A stretch of DNA of 64,000 nt from positions 443 to 64,442 of the forward strand of contig JAFECS010000015.1 in the NCBI GenBank assembly GCA_018241965.1, in the 5' to 3' direction. How positions within the stretch are numbered: position 1 is the first letter of the stretch; every line of letters begins with the position of its first letter. The notes below the pieces were generated by a model, which saw only the letters and a program-made list of their open reading frames with translations, had not been told where the DNA came from and made no database searches. This DNA comes from Pseudomonadota bacterium (GTDB taxonomy: Bacteria > Pseudomonadota > Gammaproteobacteria > Berkiellales > Berkiellaceae). The position numbers were made by a program, and so were the translations under genes. Positions 7,204 through 16,106 of the stretch are shown here, in pieces.

Positions 7204-8191
7204 GGGGGCCCTCATATTGGGTGACTGTTTGCTTGATAGCGCCAAAAATGCTTAACCCTTGTTTATCGAACATTTCAATGCGCACCGTATCACCAAATTG
7301 CATAAATTCCGTGGAGGGTTTGCCATTTTCAATGGTTTCTAACATTCTTTTTTCCACAATACACGAAGAACCTTTGGTTCGGTCGCTATTAGATACCGTA
7401 CCTGAGCCAATAATGGTGCCGGCAGTGAGTGGCCTTGTTTTTGCAGCGTGGGAAATTAATTTTGGAAAGCCAAAAGTCATATCCACGCCTGCATTGGGTT
7501 CGCCAAATAGTTTATTGTTTAAATAGCTCGTCAAGGGCAAATGTACTTTGTGGCCATCCCAGGCTTCTTTTAGCTCATCGGGTGTCACAGCAACTGGGCT
7601 AAAGCTAGAAGAGGGTTTACAATTAAAAAATCCAAAACCTTTATCAAGCTCTGCCTTGGCTAAATTGCGCAAAGAAACATCATTTACTAACATGATTAAG
7701 GCAATATATTTACCGGCTTGAGCTTCTGAGATCCCCATCGGCACATCTTTAGTAATGACAGCCACTTCGGCTTCAAAATCAATTCCCCAGGCAGCCGAGG
7801 CTAAGACAATCGGAGCACAAGGCCCAAGAAAACTATCTGAACCTCCTTGATACATTAATGGATCGGTCCAAAACGACTCTGGCATTTCAACTCCACGCGA
7901 TTTGCGTACCAATTGGACATGGTTCACATACGCACTCGCATCTGCCCACTGATAAGCTCGAGGCAAAGGGGAATGGACTTTGTTGGCATCAAAGGGGAAA
8001 TTATCTTTAATTTTGCCGGCGTTTAATTCGTTATAAATGGTTTTTAAAGCAGGTTCACATTTTTCCCATTTATCTAATGCTTGTTGTAATGTGTGAGCAA
8101 TATCTGGTACTTTGGTGGCTAAAGTTAAATCATGGGAAACCACAATTAACTGACCATCGCGATCAGCTGTTTTTAAAGTTGCTAATTTCAT
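7196..8191 (-). CDS. fahA: Fumarylacetoacetase family hydrolase
   Basis: The 331-residue enzyme would split fumarylacetoacetate to fumarate and acetoacetate, ending tyrosine catabolism. It is of the shorter bacterial FAH type. The C-terminal catalytic domain shows the metal-binding acidic residues in DFEAEVAVI, the LVNDVSLRN segment and the GTIIGSGTVSNSD loop. Its start codon shares one base with the stop codon of hppD, and its end overlaps maiA by 8 bp, so the three genes form one operon in pathway order. The acetoacetate it yields can be activated by the scoAB products encoded 7 kb away. Confidence 0.93.
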   Translation of the reverse strand: MKLATLKTADRDGQLIVVSHDLTLATKVPDIAHTLQQALDKWEKCEPALKTIYNELNAGKIKDNFPFDANKVHSPLPRAYQWADASAYVNHVQLVRKSRGVEMPESFWTDPLMYQGGSDSFLGPCAPIVLASAAWGIDFEAEVAVITKDVPMGISEAQAGKYIALIMLVNDVSLRNLAKAELDKGFGFFNCKPSSSFSPVAVTPDELKEAWDGHKVHLPLTSYLNNKLFGEPNAGVDMTFGFPKLISHAAKTRPLTAGTIIGSGTVSNSDRTKGSSCIVEKRMLETIENGKPSTEFMQFGDTVRIEMFDKQGLSIFGAIKQTVTQYEGPHV

Positions 8192-9252
8192 TATAGAACT
8201 CCTCGGCGCATTTGATCTCTTTCAATAGCTAAAAAGAGAGCGCGGAAATTGCCTTCACCAAACCCTTCATTGCCTTTGCGTTGAATTATTTCAAAGAAGA
8301 TAGGGCCAATGACGTTTTCAGTAAAAATTTGTAACAATATTTTTTCTTGGTTATCCACTACTTCACCATCAATTAAGATTTGGTTTTTTTGCATGCGGTT
8401 AATATCTTCTTGATGGCCTTTTACTCGCTCTCTTATCATTTCATAATAGGTATCTGGGGTTGTAAGAAAACCAAGCCCTCTAGTACGCAGTTTTTCAATG
8501 GTAGAATAAATTTCTTCAGTTAACAGGGCAATATGTTGTATGCCTTCGCCTTTATATTCTGCTAAATACTCAGCAATTTGTGATTTATCATCTTTAGATT
8601 CATTTAAAGGAATTTTGATCTTGCCGCAAGGGCTCGAGAGGGCATAACTTACTAAACCTGTTTTTTCACCTTTGATATCAAAATAACGAATTTCAAAGAA
8701 ATTAAAAATGTCTTTGTAAAAATGGGCCCATTTTTCCATTTCACCTTGGTAGACATTATGCGTAAGGTGATCAATGAGGGCTAATCCTTCGCCAAGAGGA
8801 TGCTGATTGACACCGGCTATTGGGGTAAAATCAGTATCATAGATGGTTTCTTTTTGATATTTATCGACAAAGTAAAGCAAACTATTTCCGATGCCATAAA
8901 TGGCAGGAATGGCTAATTCACCTTGGCCAATTTTACCTTCAAGATAAGGTTTAGCCCCTTTTTTAACGGCTAAATCAAAAGCGGCTTTAGCATTTTTAAC
9001 GCGAAAAGCCATAGCGCAAGCACAAGGACCGTGCTGTTTAGCAAAGGTTAAAGCATGTGAACCAGGTTCTTCATTAAGGATAAAATTGATGCGCCCTTGG
9101 CGAAATAAGCGGACTTTTTTTGAGCGATGATTGGCAACATGCGTAAAGCCCATTGTGTGAAATAATTTTGCTAAACTATCAGGTTGTAAACTTGCAAACT
9201 CAACAAACTCAAAACCATCTAAGCCCATTGGGTTATCATGTTGTTCCATCAT
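8191..9252 (-). CDS. hppD: 4-hydroxyphenylpyruvate dioxygenase (legiolysin-like)
   Basis: A non-haem iron dioxygenase that turns 4-hydroxyphenylpyruvate into homogentisate. Two vicinal-oxygen-chelate halves are present. Iron ligands are visible as His in IDHLTHNVY, His in GIQHIALL and Glu in FFEIIQRKG. The C-terminal segment GFGEGNF and the sequence around NESKDDKSQI closely resemble Legionella legiolysin, as I recall that protein. I place the start at the ATG at 9252 (MMEQHDNPMGLDGFEF) because aagga precedes it at good spacing; this gives about 353 residues. It heads the hppD-fahA-maiA operon and is divergent from an aromatic amino acid permease gene. Homogentisate dioxygenase is not adjacent. 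Confidence 0.95.
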   Translation of the reverse strand: MMEQHDNPMGLDGFEFVEFASLQPDSLAKLFHTMGFTHVANHRSKKVRLFRQGRINFILNEEPGSHALTFAKQHGPCACAMAFRVKNAKAAFDLAVKKGAKPYLEGKIGQGELAIPAIYGIGNSLLYFVDKYQKETIYDTDFTPIAGVNQHPLGEGLALIDHLTHNVYQGEMEKWAHFYKDIFNFFEIRYFDIKGEKTGLVSYALSSPCGKIKIPLNESKDDKSQIAEYLAEYKGEGIQHIALLTEEIYSTIEKLRTRGLGFLTTPDTYYEMIRERVKGHQEDINRMQKNQILIDGEVVDNQEKILLQIFTENVIGPIFFEIIQRKGNEGFGEGNFRALFLAIERDQMRRGVL

Positions 9253-9453
9253 TAAATCCTTATAAAACCATATGGCTAACTTTTTGTAGATTTCGTCTAA
9301 TCCATACCCTAGTGCAAACAAGTCTTTCTGCCAAGTAAATGCATTAAAAAGTCAAAAAATGATGCACGGCAAGGTTCCAAACCACCCTCTATTTTGTTAC
9401 TTTACAAGACATTTTCTTATTTGCCTTACCATAACAATCAAGGAGATAGCCGC

Positions 9454-10707
9454 TTGTCCGGTTTTTCAATCAATAAAGTATTTGGTGGCGCCATGTTGGT
9501 GTCAGGTACCTGCATAGGTGCAGGAATGTTGGCATTACCTGTATCTACGGCTGCAGGTGGATTTTATCCTTCATCAATGGTTTTTATTTTTTGTTGGTTG
9601 ATGATGACATTCAGTGCGTTCTTGATGTTAGAAGTTTCGCTTTGGTATCCAGAAGAAACGAATCTCATTACCATGGCAAAATCTACCTTAGGAAAGCCAG
9701 GAGAGTTTATTGCTTGGGCTACCTATGTCTTATTCTTATATGCATTAATGACTGCCTATACCTCTGGTGCTTCTGGGATCATTGGAAAAATCTTAGGTAC
9801 CATGGGTTTTGACGAATCATTAGGCTTATGGATAACCGTGGTTATTTTTGCTGCTATTGTTTATTTTGGTGCACGATCGGTTGATTGGGCAAACCGCATT
9901 ATGATGATTGGATTAATTGGTGCCTACGTTGCATTAGTAGGGATCGTTATTCCCAAAGTATCTCCACAAATGTTAGCCGATGGTCACCCCAAATACCTGT
10001 GGACGACCGGCCCGCTATTGGTGACATCTTTTGGCTTTCACTTGTTGATCCCTAGCTTAAAAAATTATCTTTCTAGTGATGTCAAAGCGTTAAGATGGTC
10101 AATTTTCTTCGGTAGCTTATTACCCTTAATTGTTTATTTACTTTGGGAAGTGTTGGTATTGGGCGTGATCCCTGTTAAAGGAGAACAAGGCTTAGTCGCA
10201 ATTTTGCATGCCGAGCACCACACCGGTAAGCAGGCGGTGATTGAATTAACTCAGTTATTAAGTCATCTCTTAAAGAACTCGCATGTTACCGTATTGGCAG
10301 GGGTGTTTGGCTTATGTGCCATGTTAACTTCTTTTATCGGGGTTGCTTTAGGGTTGTTCGATTTTTTTGCAGACGGTTTTCATATTAAAAAAACGGTGCG
10401 GGGCAAATTTACACTTGCCGCGCTAACCTTTTTGCCACCGGTATTAATGGCTTTGTTTTACCCACGGTTTATCACCGCCTTGCATTATGCAGGATTTTTT
10501 GCCGCAATCTTATTAGTTATTTTCCCGGCCGTAATGGTATGGTGGGGAAGATATTGCCAACATAAAGAAGCGCAATATAGGGTCATGGGCGGCAAGGCGG
10601 CAGTTATTGCAACCTTTCTTTTTGGGGTGGCAGTGATCATTTTAGAAATTTTGCATCGTTTAGAAAAATTACCAACGCCATTGGCAGAGTCACATTTATT
10701 CTATTAA
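9454..10707 (+). CDS. Aromatic amino acid permease (HAAAP, TyrP/Mtr type)
   Basis: An inner-membrane proton symporter for tyrosine, tryptophan or phenylalanine. The first helix carries the family hallmark GGAMLVSGTCIGAGMLALP, and about 11 membrane segments follow, near the usual length of 400-420 residues. I choose the TTG at 9454 as start: aaggag lies 8 bases upstream and the protein then begins just before the conserved first helix. The in-frame ATG at 9394 lacks such a site. The gene is divergent from hppD and opens a plus-strand run with an aminotransferase and phhB, so tyrosine or phenylalanine uptake is the likely role. Confidence 0.88.
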   Translation: MSGFSINKVFGGAMLVSGTCIGAGMLALPVSTAAGGFYPSSMVFIFCWLMMTFSAFLMLEVSLWYPEETNLITMAKSTLGKPGEFIAWATYVLFLYALMTAYTSGASGIIGKILGTMGFDESLGLWITVVIFAAIVYFGARSVDWANRIMMIGLIGAYVALVGIVIPKVSPQMLADGHPKYLWTTGPLLVTSFGFHLLIPSLKNYLSSDVKALRWSIFFGSLLPLIVYLLWEVLVLGVIPVKGEQGLVAILHAEHHTGKQAVIELTQLLSHLLKNSHVTVLAGVFGLCAMLTSFIGVALGLFDFFADGFHIKKTVRGKFTLAALTFLPPVLMALFYPRFITALHYAGFFAAILLVIFPAVMVWWGRYCQHKEAQYRVMGGKAAVIATFLFGVAVIILEILHRLEKLPTPLAESHLFY

Positions 10708-10714
10708 AGAAATA

Positions 10715-11842
10715 ATGAGTACCAACATGTCTTTTGATCCTGAAAAGCTTGTCAATCCTAAATTGCTGCAGGTTAAACCTTATCAGCCAGGAAAACCCAT
10801 TGCCGAATGTCAGCGTGAATTAGGGTTAACCCATTTTATAAAAATGGCGAGCAATGAAAATCCCTTAGGGACAAGTGAGTTGGTAAAGAGCCAATTAGCC
10901 AAAGAGTTAGTGCATTTATCTGTGTACCCCGATGGTAATGGTTTTGAACTTAAAACAGCACTCAGTAAACATCACCAAGTTAAATTCTCTGAGATTATCC
11001 TGGGGAATGGTTCAGAAGATGTTATCAAAATGGCAATTCAAACTTTTGTATGGGGCCAGGGAGAACTTTTAATCTTTGAATATGCGTTTGGAGCCTATAA
11101 AATTTTAGCCGAAGGATTAGGATTCACTGTTAAAGAAGTGCCATCCCAACAATATGGTATGGATTTAGCGGCAATGATGAGTGGTGTGACTGCGAATACG
11201 AAGCTCATTATATTTGCTAATCCAAATAATCCTACCGGGTCATACATTAATCATGCTGATTTTGTTTCTTTTATGAATAAACTCAATCAAGATGTTATGG
11301 TTTTGTGTGATGAAGCGTATTATGAATACATGGTTGAAAAAGACTACCCGCAGACCTTAACACTGTTAAAACAATATCCTAACTTAATTATTACCAGAAC
11401 CTTTTCCAAAGCTAATGGTTTGGCTGGATTGCGAGTAGGTTATGCGATTGCCGATGAGCGTGTTATTGATTTAATGAATCATGTGCGCCAACCGTTTAAT
11501 GTGAATCATTTAGCGCAAGTTGCTGCATTGATGGCTTTACAAGATCAAGATTTTGTAAAACAAGTAATACGGCTTAACGAACAAGGCAAAACGCAATTTG
11601 CCGACGGTTTGAAAAAGCTAAATCTGAGCTTTTTACCCTGTCATGGTAATTTTTTTACCGTTGAAATACCCATTGAAGGTATTAACGTTTTCGAAGCTAT
11701 GTTAAAACAAGGGATCATTATCAGACCCTTAATGCCTTATCGCATGAAAAATTATTATCGCATTACCATAGGTACCTTTGAACAAAATGAGGCTTGTCTT
11801 AACGCCTTGAAAAAAATCCTACACAAGGAGAGAGTTGTATGA
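10715..11842 (+). CDS. HisC-like class I/II aminotransferase, probably aromatic
   Basis: A PLP-dependent fold type I aminotransferase of 375 residues in the histidinol-phosphate aminotransferase family. The PLP lysine is K232 in TFSKANGLAGLRVGY. Other PLP contacts are GNGSED (about 97-102), FANPNNPTG (about 167-175) and CDEAYYEY (about 198-205). By name the family makes histidine, but many HisC homologues transaminate phenylalanine and tyrosine. Placement between an aromatic permease and phhB, with a 4-bp overlap to phhB, points to conversion of tyrosine to 4-hydroxyphenylpyruvate for HppD. No other his genes are near. The family is certain, the substrate inferred. Confidence 0.85.
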   Translation: MSTNMSFDPEKLVNPKLLQVKPYQPGKPIAECQRELGLTHFIKMASNENPLGTSELVKSQLAKELVHLSVYPDGNGFELKTALSKHHQVKFSEIILGNGSEDVIKMAIQTFVWGQGELLIFEYAFGAYKILAEGLGFTVKEVPSQQYGMDLAAMMSGVTANTKLIIFANPNNPTGSYINHADFVSFMNKLNQDVMVLCDEAYYEYMVEKDYPQTLTLLKQYPNLIITRTFSKANGLAGLRVGYAIADERVIDLMNHVRQPFNVNHLAQVAALMALQDQDFVKQVIRLNEQGKTQFADGLKKLNLSFLPCHGNFFTVEIPIEGINVFEAMLKQGIIIRPLMPYRMKNYYRITIGTFEQNEACLNALKKILHKERVV

Positions 11843-12180
11843 ACGATTTAACTGAAAAGCATTGTAAAGCTTGTGAAGGAGGGGTTAATCCTTTAACGCT
11901 TAATGAAGCACAGTACCTGTTAAAAAAAATTCCTCAATGGAAAATCAGTGAAGATGGCAAAGAGATCTCTAGAATATATTCGTTTAAGAATTACTACCAT
12001 ACGATGGCTTTTGTAAATGCTTTGGCTTATATATCCCATATAGAGAATCATCACCCTGATTTAGAAGTGTCCTATAATAAATGCAACGTTCGTTATTCAA
12101 CCCATGCGATTGGGGGGTTGTCCGAGAATGATTTTATTTGTGCAGCTAAATCAGATCTACTGCTGGCGATGAATAAATAG
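11839..12180 (+). CDS. phhB: Pterin-4a-carbinolamine dehydratase
   Basis: The enzyme dehydrates 4a-hydroxytetrahydrobiopterin made by phenylalanine hydroxylase and so recycles the pterin cofactor. The protein has 113 residues, typical of the family, with the active-site pattern E-N-H-H-P-D followed by the aromatic residue, the second His and the final Asp (NHHPDLEVSYNKCNVRYSTH, then SENDF). Its ATG overlaps the aminotransferase stop (ATGA), so both are co-translated. phhA lies 1 kb away on the opposite strand rather than in the same operon. Confidence 0.93.
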   Translation: MNDLTEKHCKACEGGVNPLTLNEAQYLLKKIPQWKISEDGKEISRIYSFKNYYHTMAFVNALAYISHIENHHPDLEVSYNKCNVRYSTHAIGGLSENDFICAAKSDLLLAMNK

Positions 12181-12208
12181 TGCAGTTTCAATACCTAAGG
12201 AGGGGATC

Positions 12209-12436
12209 ATGAAATCGATTATCAATATTGTGGGCGTTCTTTTGATTATTGTTGGCATCACAGCTTTCGTTTACCCAGGATTCACTTATAACAAAAAAGA
12301 AGAAGTTGCCAAATTAGGGGATTTTCAAATTACTGCGCAAACCAAAGAGCGGGTAAAATTTCCCCCCATTCTAGGAGGCTTGTGTCTTGCTGGAGGCATT
12401 ATTTTGTTGATCGTTGGCCAGATTAACAAAAAATAA
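12209..12436 (+). CDS. Small two-helix membrane protein
   Basis: 75 residues, with one hydrophobic helix at about 4-24 and another at about 52-71, joined by a polar loop with many Lys. It resembles small uncharacterised inner-membrane proteins of the DUF3185 kind, but I cannot confirm the family. The Shine-Dalgarno aaggagggg stands 8-12 bases before the ATG, so translation should be strong. Its stop shares a base with the start of the next gene (TAATG). It follows phhB by 28 bp, though a link to amino acid catabolism is not evident. Confidence 0.7.
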   Translation: MKSIINIVGVLLIIVGITAFVYPGFTYNKKEEVAKLGDFQITAQTKERVKFPPILGGLCLAGGIILLIVGQINKK

Positions 12437-13104
12437 TGATAACAAGCCTCAAAAATTTCTTTATACCGGTTAAACCATCAAAGCAAGTTGTTACTCTATT
12501 TTTGAAATATACGGCCATGATCATGGCCGTGGTATTTGTGGCCATTTTTATGGCTCAAGCAAATGCTTTATTGCGCAATCCTCATGCTGTTATCGAAGTG
12601 GGTTTTATTTTAAATGCATTTGGTAAAACATTGCTTGCTTTTCATGCTTGGATGTTTGCGCTTGCTTTTGCTTATTTGTTGATTGCTTTTTTTGTGCGCA
12701 GCTCATTAGTTAATATTTTTGTCTGGTTAGCATTGGTTATTGTATTAAAAAATGGGTGGCTGTTTTTAAGTAATGCGATTGATGTTTTGGATGCAAAATT
12801 TACTATTTATGAAATTAATTTGTTGCAAGACCCCGACAAATTGGACGAACATTTTAATAATTTTAATCAAATCGCCCCTTCAGCGCAGCCCTTTATATTA
12901 GAAGCAATAGCGCTAAACCCGTTTACGCCTAAGAGAACATTAGACAAAATGCTTAAGGTGAATGATTCGTTGATTTCTGGTAAGTTGGAATCTATATATT
13001 ATTTTCAGCCCAATAATGCTGAGGGTAATTCTGTGAAAAGTTTAATCACAAAAGCAAAATCAAAAGCTAAAGCTAAAGAAACCGACCATCATCCGGGATC
13101 TTAG
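12436..13104 (+). CDS. Unrecognised membrane protein with cytosolic C-terminal part
   Basis: 222 residues with three predicted membrane helices (about 25-45, 58-90, 93-115). A charged soluble part follows, rich in Asp/Asn and ending in a Lys/Ala stretch. I recognise no family. It is translationally coupled to the small membrane protein before it (TAATG). Its last 32 bases overlap the end of phhA on the opposite strand, an unusually long convergent overlap. Coding is supported by coupling and codon use. Confidence 0.6.
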   Translation: MITSLKNFFIPVKPSKQVVTLFLKYTAMIMAVVFVAIFMAQANALLRNPHAVIEVGFILNAFGKTLLAFHAWMFALAFAYLLIAFFVRSSLVNIFVWLALVIVLKNGWLFLSNAIDVLDAKFTIYEINLLQDPDKLDEHFNNFNQIAPSAQPFILEAIALNPFTPKRTLDKMLKVNDSLISGKLESIYYFQPNNAEGNSVKSLITKAKSKAKAKETDHHPGS

Positions 13105-13879
13105 GTTCAAACAAGGGCGGATGCATTCCCAGCGCTCTTGCTTCATTAATCATCGCCAGTAAATCCAGCTTTGATAGTTTAAAAAGCGCTGAAAAATCCT
13201 TTATCACAAAGTATAACGGTTGGTAGATATCAATGCGATAAGGGGTGCGAAAAGCATCAACAGGCTCCAACAGTTTGCGAATAGGTTTATCGCTGTCTAA
13301 ACAATATTGGGATTCCCCATAAGAAGATAAAATTCCACCACCATATATTCTTAAACCGTCATGTGTTTGAATGAGACCAAATTCAACGGTAAACCAATAT
13401 AATCTTGCTAGCATGACTCTATCTTTATGACTAGCATTTAAACCAAGTTTGCCATACTCATACATGAAATCTGCATATACGGGTAAAGTGATTAACGGGC
13501 AATGGCCAAAGATCTCATGAAAAATATCTGGCTCTTGTAAATAATCAATTTCTTCGCGTGAGCGTATAAACGTAGCTGCCGGGAATTTTTTATTGGACAT
13601 TAATTCAAAAAATTCTTGAAAACCAATTAAGGCAGGGACCGGGGAAACTTCCCAACCCGAAAGGGCGCGTAGTCTTTCATTCACTTCAGGGATCTGTGGA
13701 ATATGATCCGCGGTTAAGCCTAGTGCCTTGATGCCATCAAGATATTCTTTACAGGCGCGGTTTTCTAATAGCTTCATTTGCCTGTTAAAAAGCTCGGCCC
13801 AAACAGCGTTTTCATCTGCCGTATATGCAACAAACCCCTCGGGATCTGGTTTTTTGGACACATATTTGCTTTTTTTCAT
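13073..13879 (-). CDS. phhA: Phenylalanine-4-hydroxylase
   Basis: A pterin-dependent iron monooxygenase that turns phenylalanine into tyrosine. The 268-residue length fits the bacterial single-domain form without an ACT regulatory domain. The iron triad is visible: H121 and H126 in FHEIFGHCP, and E166 in WFTVEFGL. The segment YGGGILSSYGE is also typical. The start is the ATG at 13879, not part of an operon with phhB. It feeds the HppD-FahA-MaiA route encoded upstream and depends on PhhB for cofactor recycling. Confidence 0.95.
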   Translation of the reverse strand: MKKSKYVSKKPDPEGFVAYTADENAVWAELFNRQMKLLENRACKEYLDGIKALGLTADHIPQIPEVNERLRALSGWEVSPVPALIGFQEFFELMSNKKFPAATFIRSREEIDYLQEPDIFHEIFGHCPLITLPVYADFMYEYGKLGLNASHKDRVMLARLYWFTVEFGLIQTHDGLRIYGGGILSSYGESQYCLDSDKPIRKLLEPVDAFRTPYRIDIYQPLYFVIKDFSALFKLSKLDLLAMINEARALGMHPPLFEPKIPDDGRFL

Positions 13880-13949
13880 GGCACTAGTCTCAAAGTTGCC
13901 TAATACTATTTTATCAAATCAAAATACTAACTGACAATTGCGTTAAAAA

Positions 13950-15329
13950 TCAACCAAAAACCGAAATAAGCTCTCTTGCTTGTCTAAAGGAAAAACGCAT
14001 TTTGGGGGTTGGATTATCGTTAATAGAGACTATGTGCCCATTATCGATATTTACTTTATATCGATGATGGGTTTCATATCCGCGCACATATTCAACGTGT
14101 GGCCATTTTGAGAGGTTATCTGTACTTGTACAAGAAATTTTCTCATATTGAACCTTCAATTCGCGCATGATTTGAGCAAAACTATGATCATTATCCATCA
14201 GACGTTTTACTTTATCTGGAATGCGATGATAAAAATTATAGGCACGCTTAATTTCTTCGTTGTCTTTGATATAGCCACGGCCTTTTCCATGATGTTGTCT
14301 GATAATTTCTTTGGCCAAATGCGCGTAGAAGTGCAATAATTCAATATTCTGAGCGTAAAACATACTCACTATTAATTCATCAATTTCAAGATCGCGCACA
14401 AAGCTGGTAAAACATTTATATTTTTTTCTTTTATATTCAGTATTATAAGCTTCATCTAATTCTGCCTTTGAAGAATAAGGACCTGCTTGAATCATCACAA
14501 TCAAAGCTTCAACTATGGATTTAGCATTAACATAAGCACAAGTGCCATGACGTTGGCCTTTGCAACGAAATTTAAGTGTAGGGCTGTCAAAATCTATAAC
14601 AGTTGATAATAAATTGTGAAGCTCAGTGGCGCTTTTAAAATGCCATGTGCCTATTTTGTTAAAAAATTCCTGGTTAATTTTACTTTTATCTTTGATTCTG
14701 AAAACTTTACAGCCAAAACGTTGGTCGCCTGCTTGGCCACGATTGCAATAGATTAAGTAATCGCCATACAAGGCTATGCCGATGCCATGTTTATACCACC
14801 CCGAGGAAAGATAAACTAACTTGCCTGCTTGATAATGGTTGGCAAAGAATTTACCTGCGATCTCATGGTAATGATTGGTGCTGGCATGCGAAAGACTCAA
14901 GGAAAATTGATAAGCTTCTGTAATGGCTTCGCAAACTCCTGATGGGTGCTTTTGATTATATAATGCCAGATGTTCGGTGATGTATTGTAATGAAACAGAA
15001 GAATACTCCCCTTCGGGATCAAAACGGTACTGGGTTGTTCCCACCTGAAATTGAATAAGGCCGCTTAATCCCAGAACGTGACCAGCTTTGCTTACTGCAT
15101 AATACATTTCTAAAAGGGGGGTTTGTGAAGTTTTCCATTCCCGTTTAGGGTTAAAATAGCGATATAGTAATGATATAGCTTGTTGATGAATGGTTTTTAA
15201 AGAATCATAATCATTTACGATGGCAAGAAGATCGGCTTCGTTAAAGTTTTTATCTTTTAGTATCGTCTGTTCTATTTGCGTAAAGCTCCATTCCTTTAAG
15301 CCACTAAGCAATTGTTGTTTACCAAGCAT
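13950..15329 (-). CDS. Unrecognised protein with possible permuted papain-like peptidase motifs
   Basis: 459 residues, no signal peptide or membrane helix, and no family I can name with certainty. Two motifs stand out: GWYKHGIGIALYGDYLIYCN (H181, N196) and KGQRHGTCAYVNAKS (Q259, C264). Gln shortly before a G-x-C element is a papain-fold hallmark, and His ahead of Cys would match the circularly permuted NlpC/P60-like order. I recall similar 'H...NRG...G-x-C' proteins among Legionella-type effectors, but this is memory and not a search. The gene stands alone between phhA and scoB, with its own direction and no operon partner. An effector role is speculation; the reading frame itself is convincing. 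Confidence 0.6.
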   Translation of the reverse strand: MLGKQQLLSGLKEWSFTQIEQTILKDKNFNEADLLAIVNDYDSLKTIHQQAISLLYRYFNPKREWKTSQTPLLEMYYAVSKAGHVLGLSGLIQFQVGTTQYRFDPEGEYSSVSLQYITEHLALYNQKHPSGVCEAITEAYQFSLSLSHASTNHYHEIAGKFFANHYQAGKLVYLSSGWYKHGIGIALYGDYLIYCNRGQAGDQRFGCKVFRIKDKSKINQEFFNKIGTWHFKSATELHNLLSTVIDFDSPTLKFRCKGQRHGTCAYVNAKSIVEALIVMIQAGPYSSKAELDEAYNTEYKRKKYKCFTSFVRDLEIDELIVSMFYAQNIELLHFYAHLAKEIIRQHHGKGRGYIKDNEEIKRAYNFYHRIPDKVKRLMDNDHSFAQIMRELKVQYEKISCTSTDNLSKWPHVEYVRGYETHHRYKVNIDNGHIVSINDNPTPKMRFSFRQARELISVFG

Positions 15330-15438
15330 GCGTATTCTAAGTTAGCTATTAATAATATGGGGCATGTAGATTACCTAATAAAGCAACTTTAGGCAACAAC
15401 CAAAATTTTGAGCTAGGGTTTTTTTTATGACGTAATAT

Positions 15439-16095
15439 TTACAATTGAATTTCAGGTACCTCTGCTGGGATAACGAGTTCCCCTTCGGTTTTGGCTTTGA
15501 TTTCGTCAACGCTAACGTTTGGCGCGCGCTCTAACAAATAAAAGGCTTTGTTCTTTACTTCAAGTACTGCTAAATCAGTTACGATTTTGCGTACACAATG
15601 GGCACCGGTTAACGGAAGCGTACAGTTGCGCAGCAGTTTAGATTCTCCTTCTTTATTAGCATGTGCCATGGCAACAATAATGTTATTGGCGCCAGCAACG
15701 AGATCCATGGCTCCGCCCATCCCTTTGACAAGTTTGCCAGGGATCATCCAAGAAGCGATATTGCCGTGGATATCTACTTCAAAGGCGCCAAGCACAGTGA
15801 GATCGATGTGCCCACCGCGGATCATCGCAAAACTCTCACTAGAAGGGAAAAAGCTGGCACCAATGGCTGCAGTAACTGTTTCTTTTCCGGCATTAATCAA
15901 ATCCGGATCAACTTCACTTTCTTTAGGGTAAGGGCCCATGCCTAACAAACCATTTTCTGATTGAAAGCAGACTTGGATCCCTTTGGGAATATAATTTGCC
16001 ACTAACGTGGGAATACCAATACCTAAATTAACATAATAGCCGTCTTTGAGTTCTTGGGCGATACGTTGTGCAATCTGTTCGCGTGTTAAAGCCAT
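15439..16095 (-). CDS. scoB: 3-oxoacid CoA-transferase subunit B (SCOT)
   Basis: The beta subunit of succinyl-CoA:3-ketoacid CoA-transferase, which activates acetoacetate to acetoacetyl-CoA. The catalytic Glu is E47 in QSENGLLGMG, and the N-terminal GLGIPTLV and GGAMDLVAG segments are typical. 218 residues is the normal size. It is the last gene of an eight-gene operon that starts with ivd at 24453. It completes both leucine and tyrosine breakdown by feeding acetoacetate to the thiolase of the same operon. Confidence 0.95.
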   Translation of the reverse strand: MALTREQIAQRIAQELKDGYYVNLGIGIPTLVANYIPKGIQVCFQSENGLLGMGPYPKESEVDPDLINAGKETVTAAIGASFFPSSESFAMIRGGHIDLTVLGAFEVDIHGNIASWMIPGKLVKGMGGAMDLVAGANNIIVAMAHANKEGESKLLRNCTLPLTGAHCVRKIVTDLAVLEVKNKAFYLLERAPNVSVDEIKAKTEGELVIPAEVPEIQL

Positions 16096-16106
16096 GTTCA
16101 GGATCC

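Noticed and set aside
9253..9321. Longer start for hppD (23 extra residues)
   Set aside because: The extension has no counterpart in legiolysin-like proteins, and the ATG at 9252 has a proper aagga site.
15330..15438. Terminator after the scoB operon
   Set aside because: There is a T-rich stretch but no convincing stem in the 109-bp gap.
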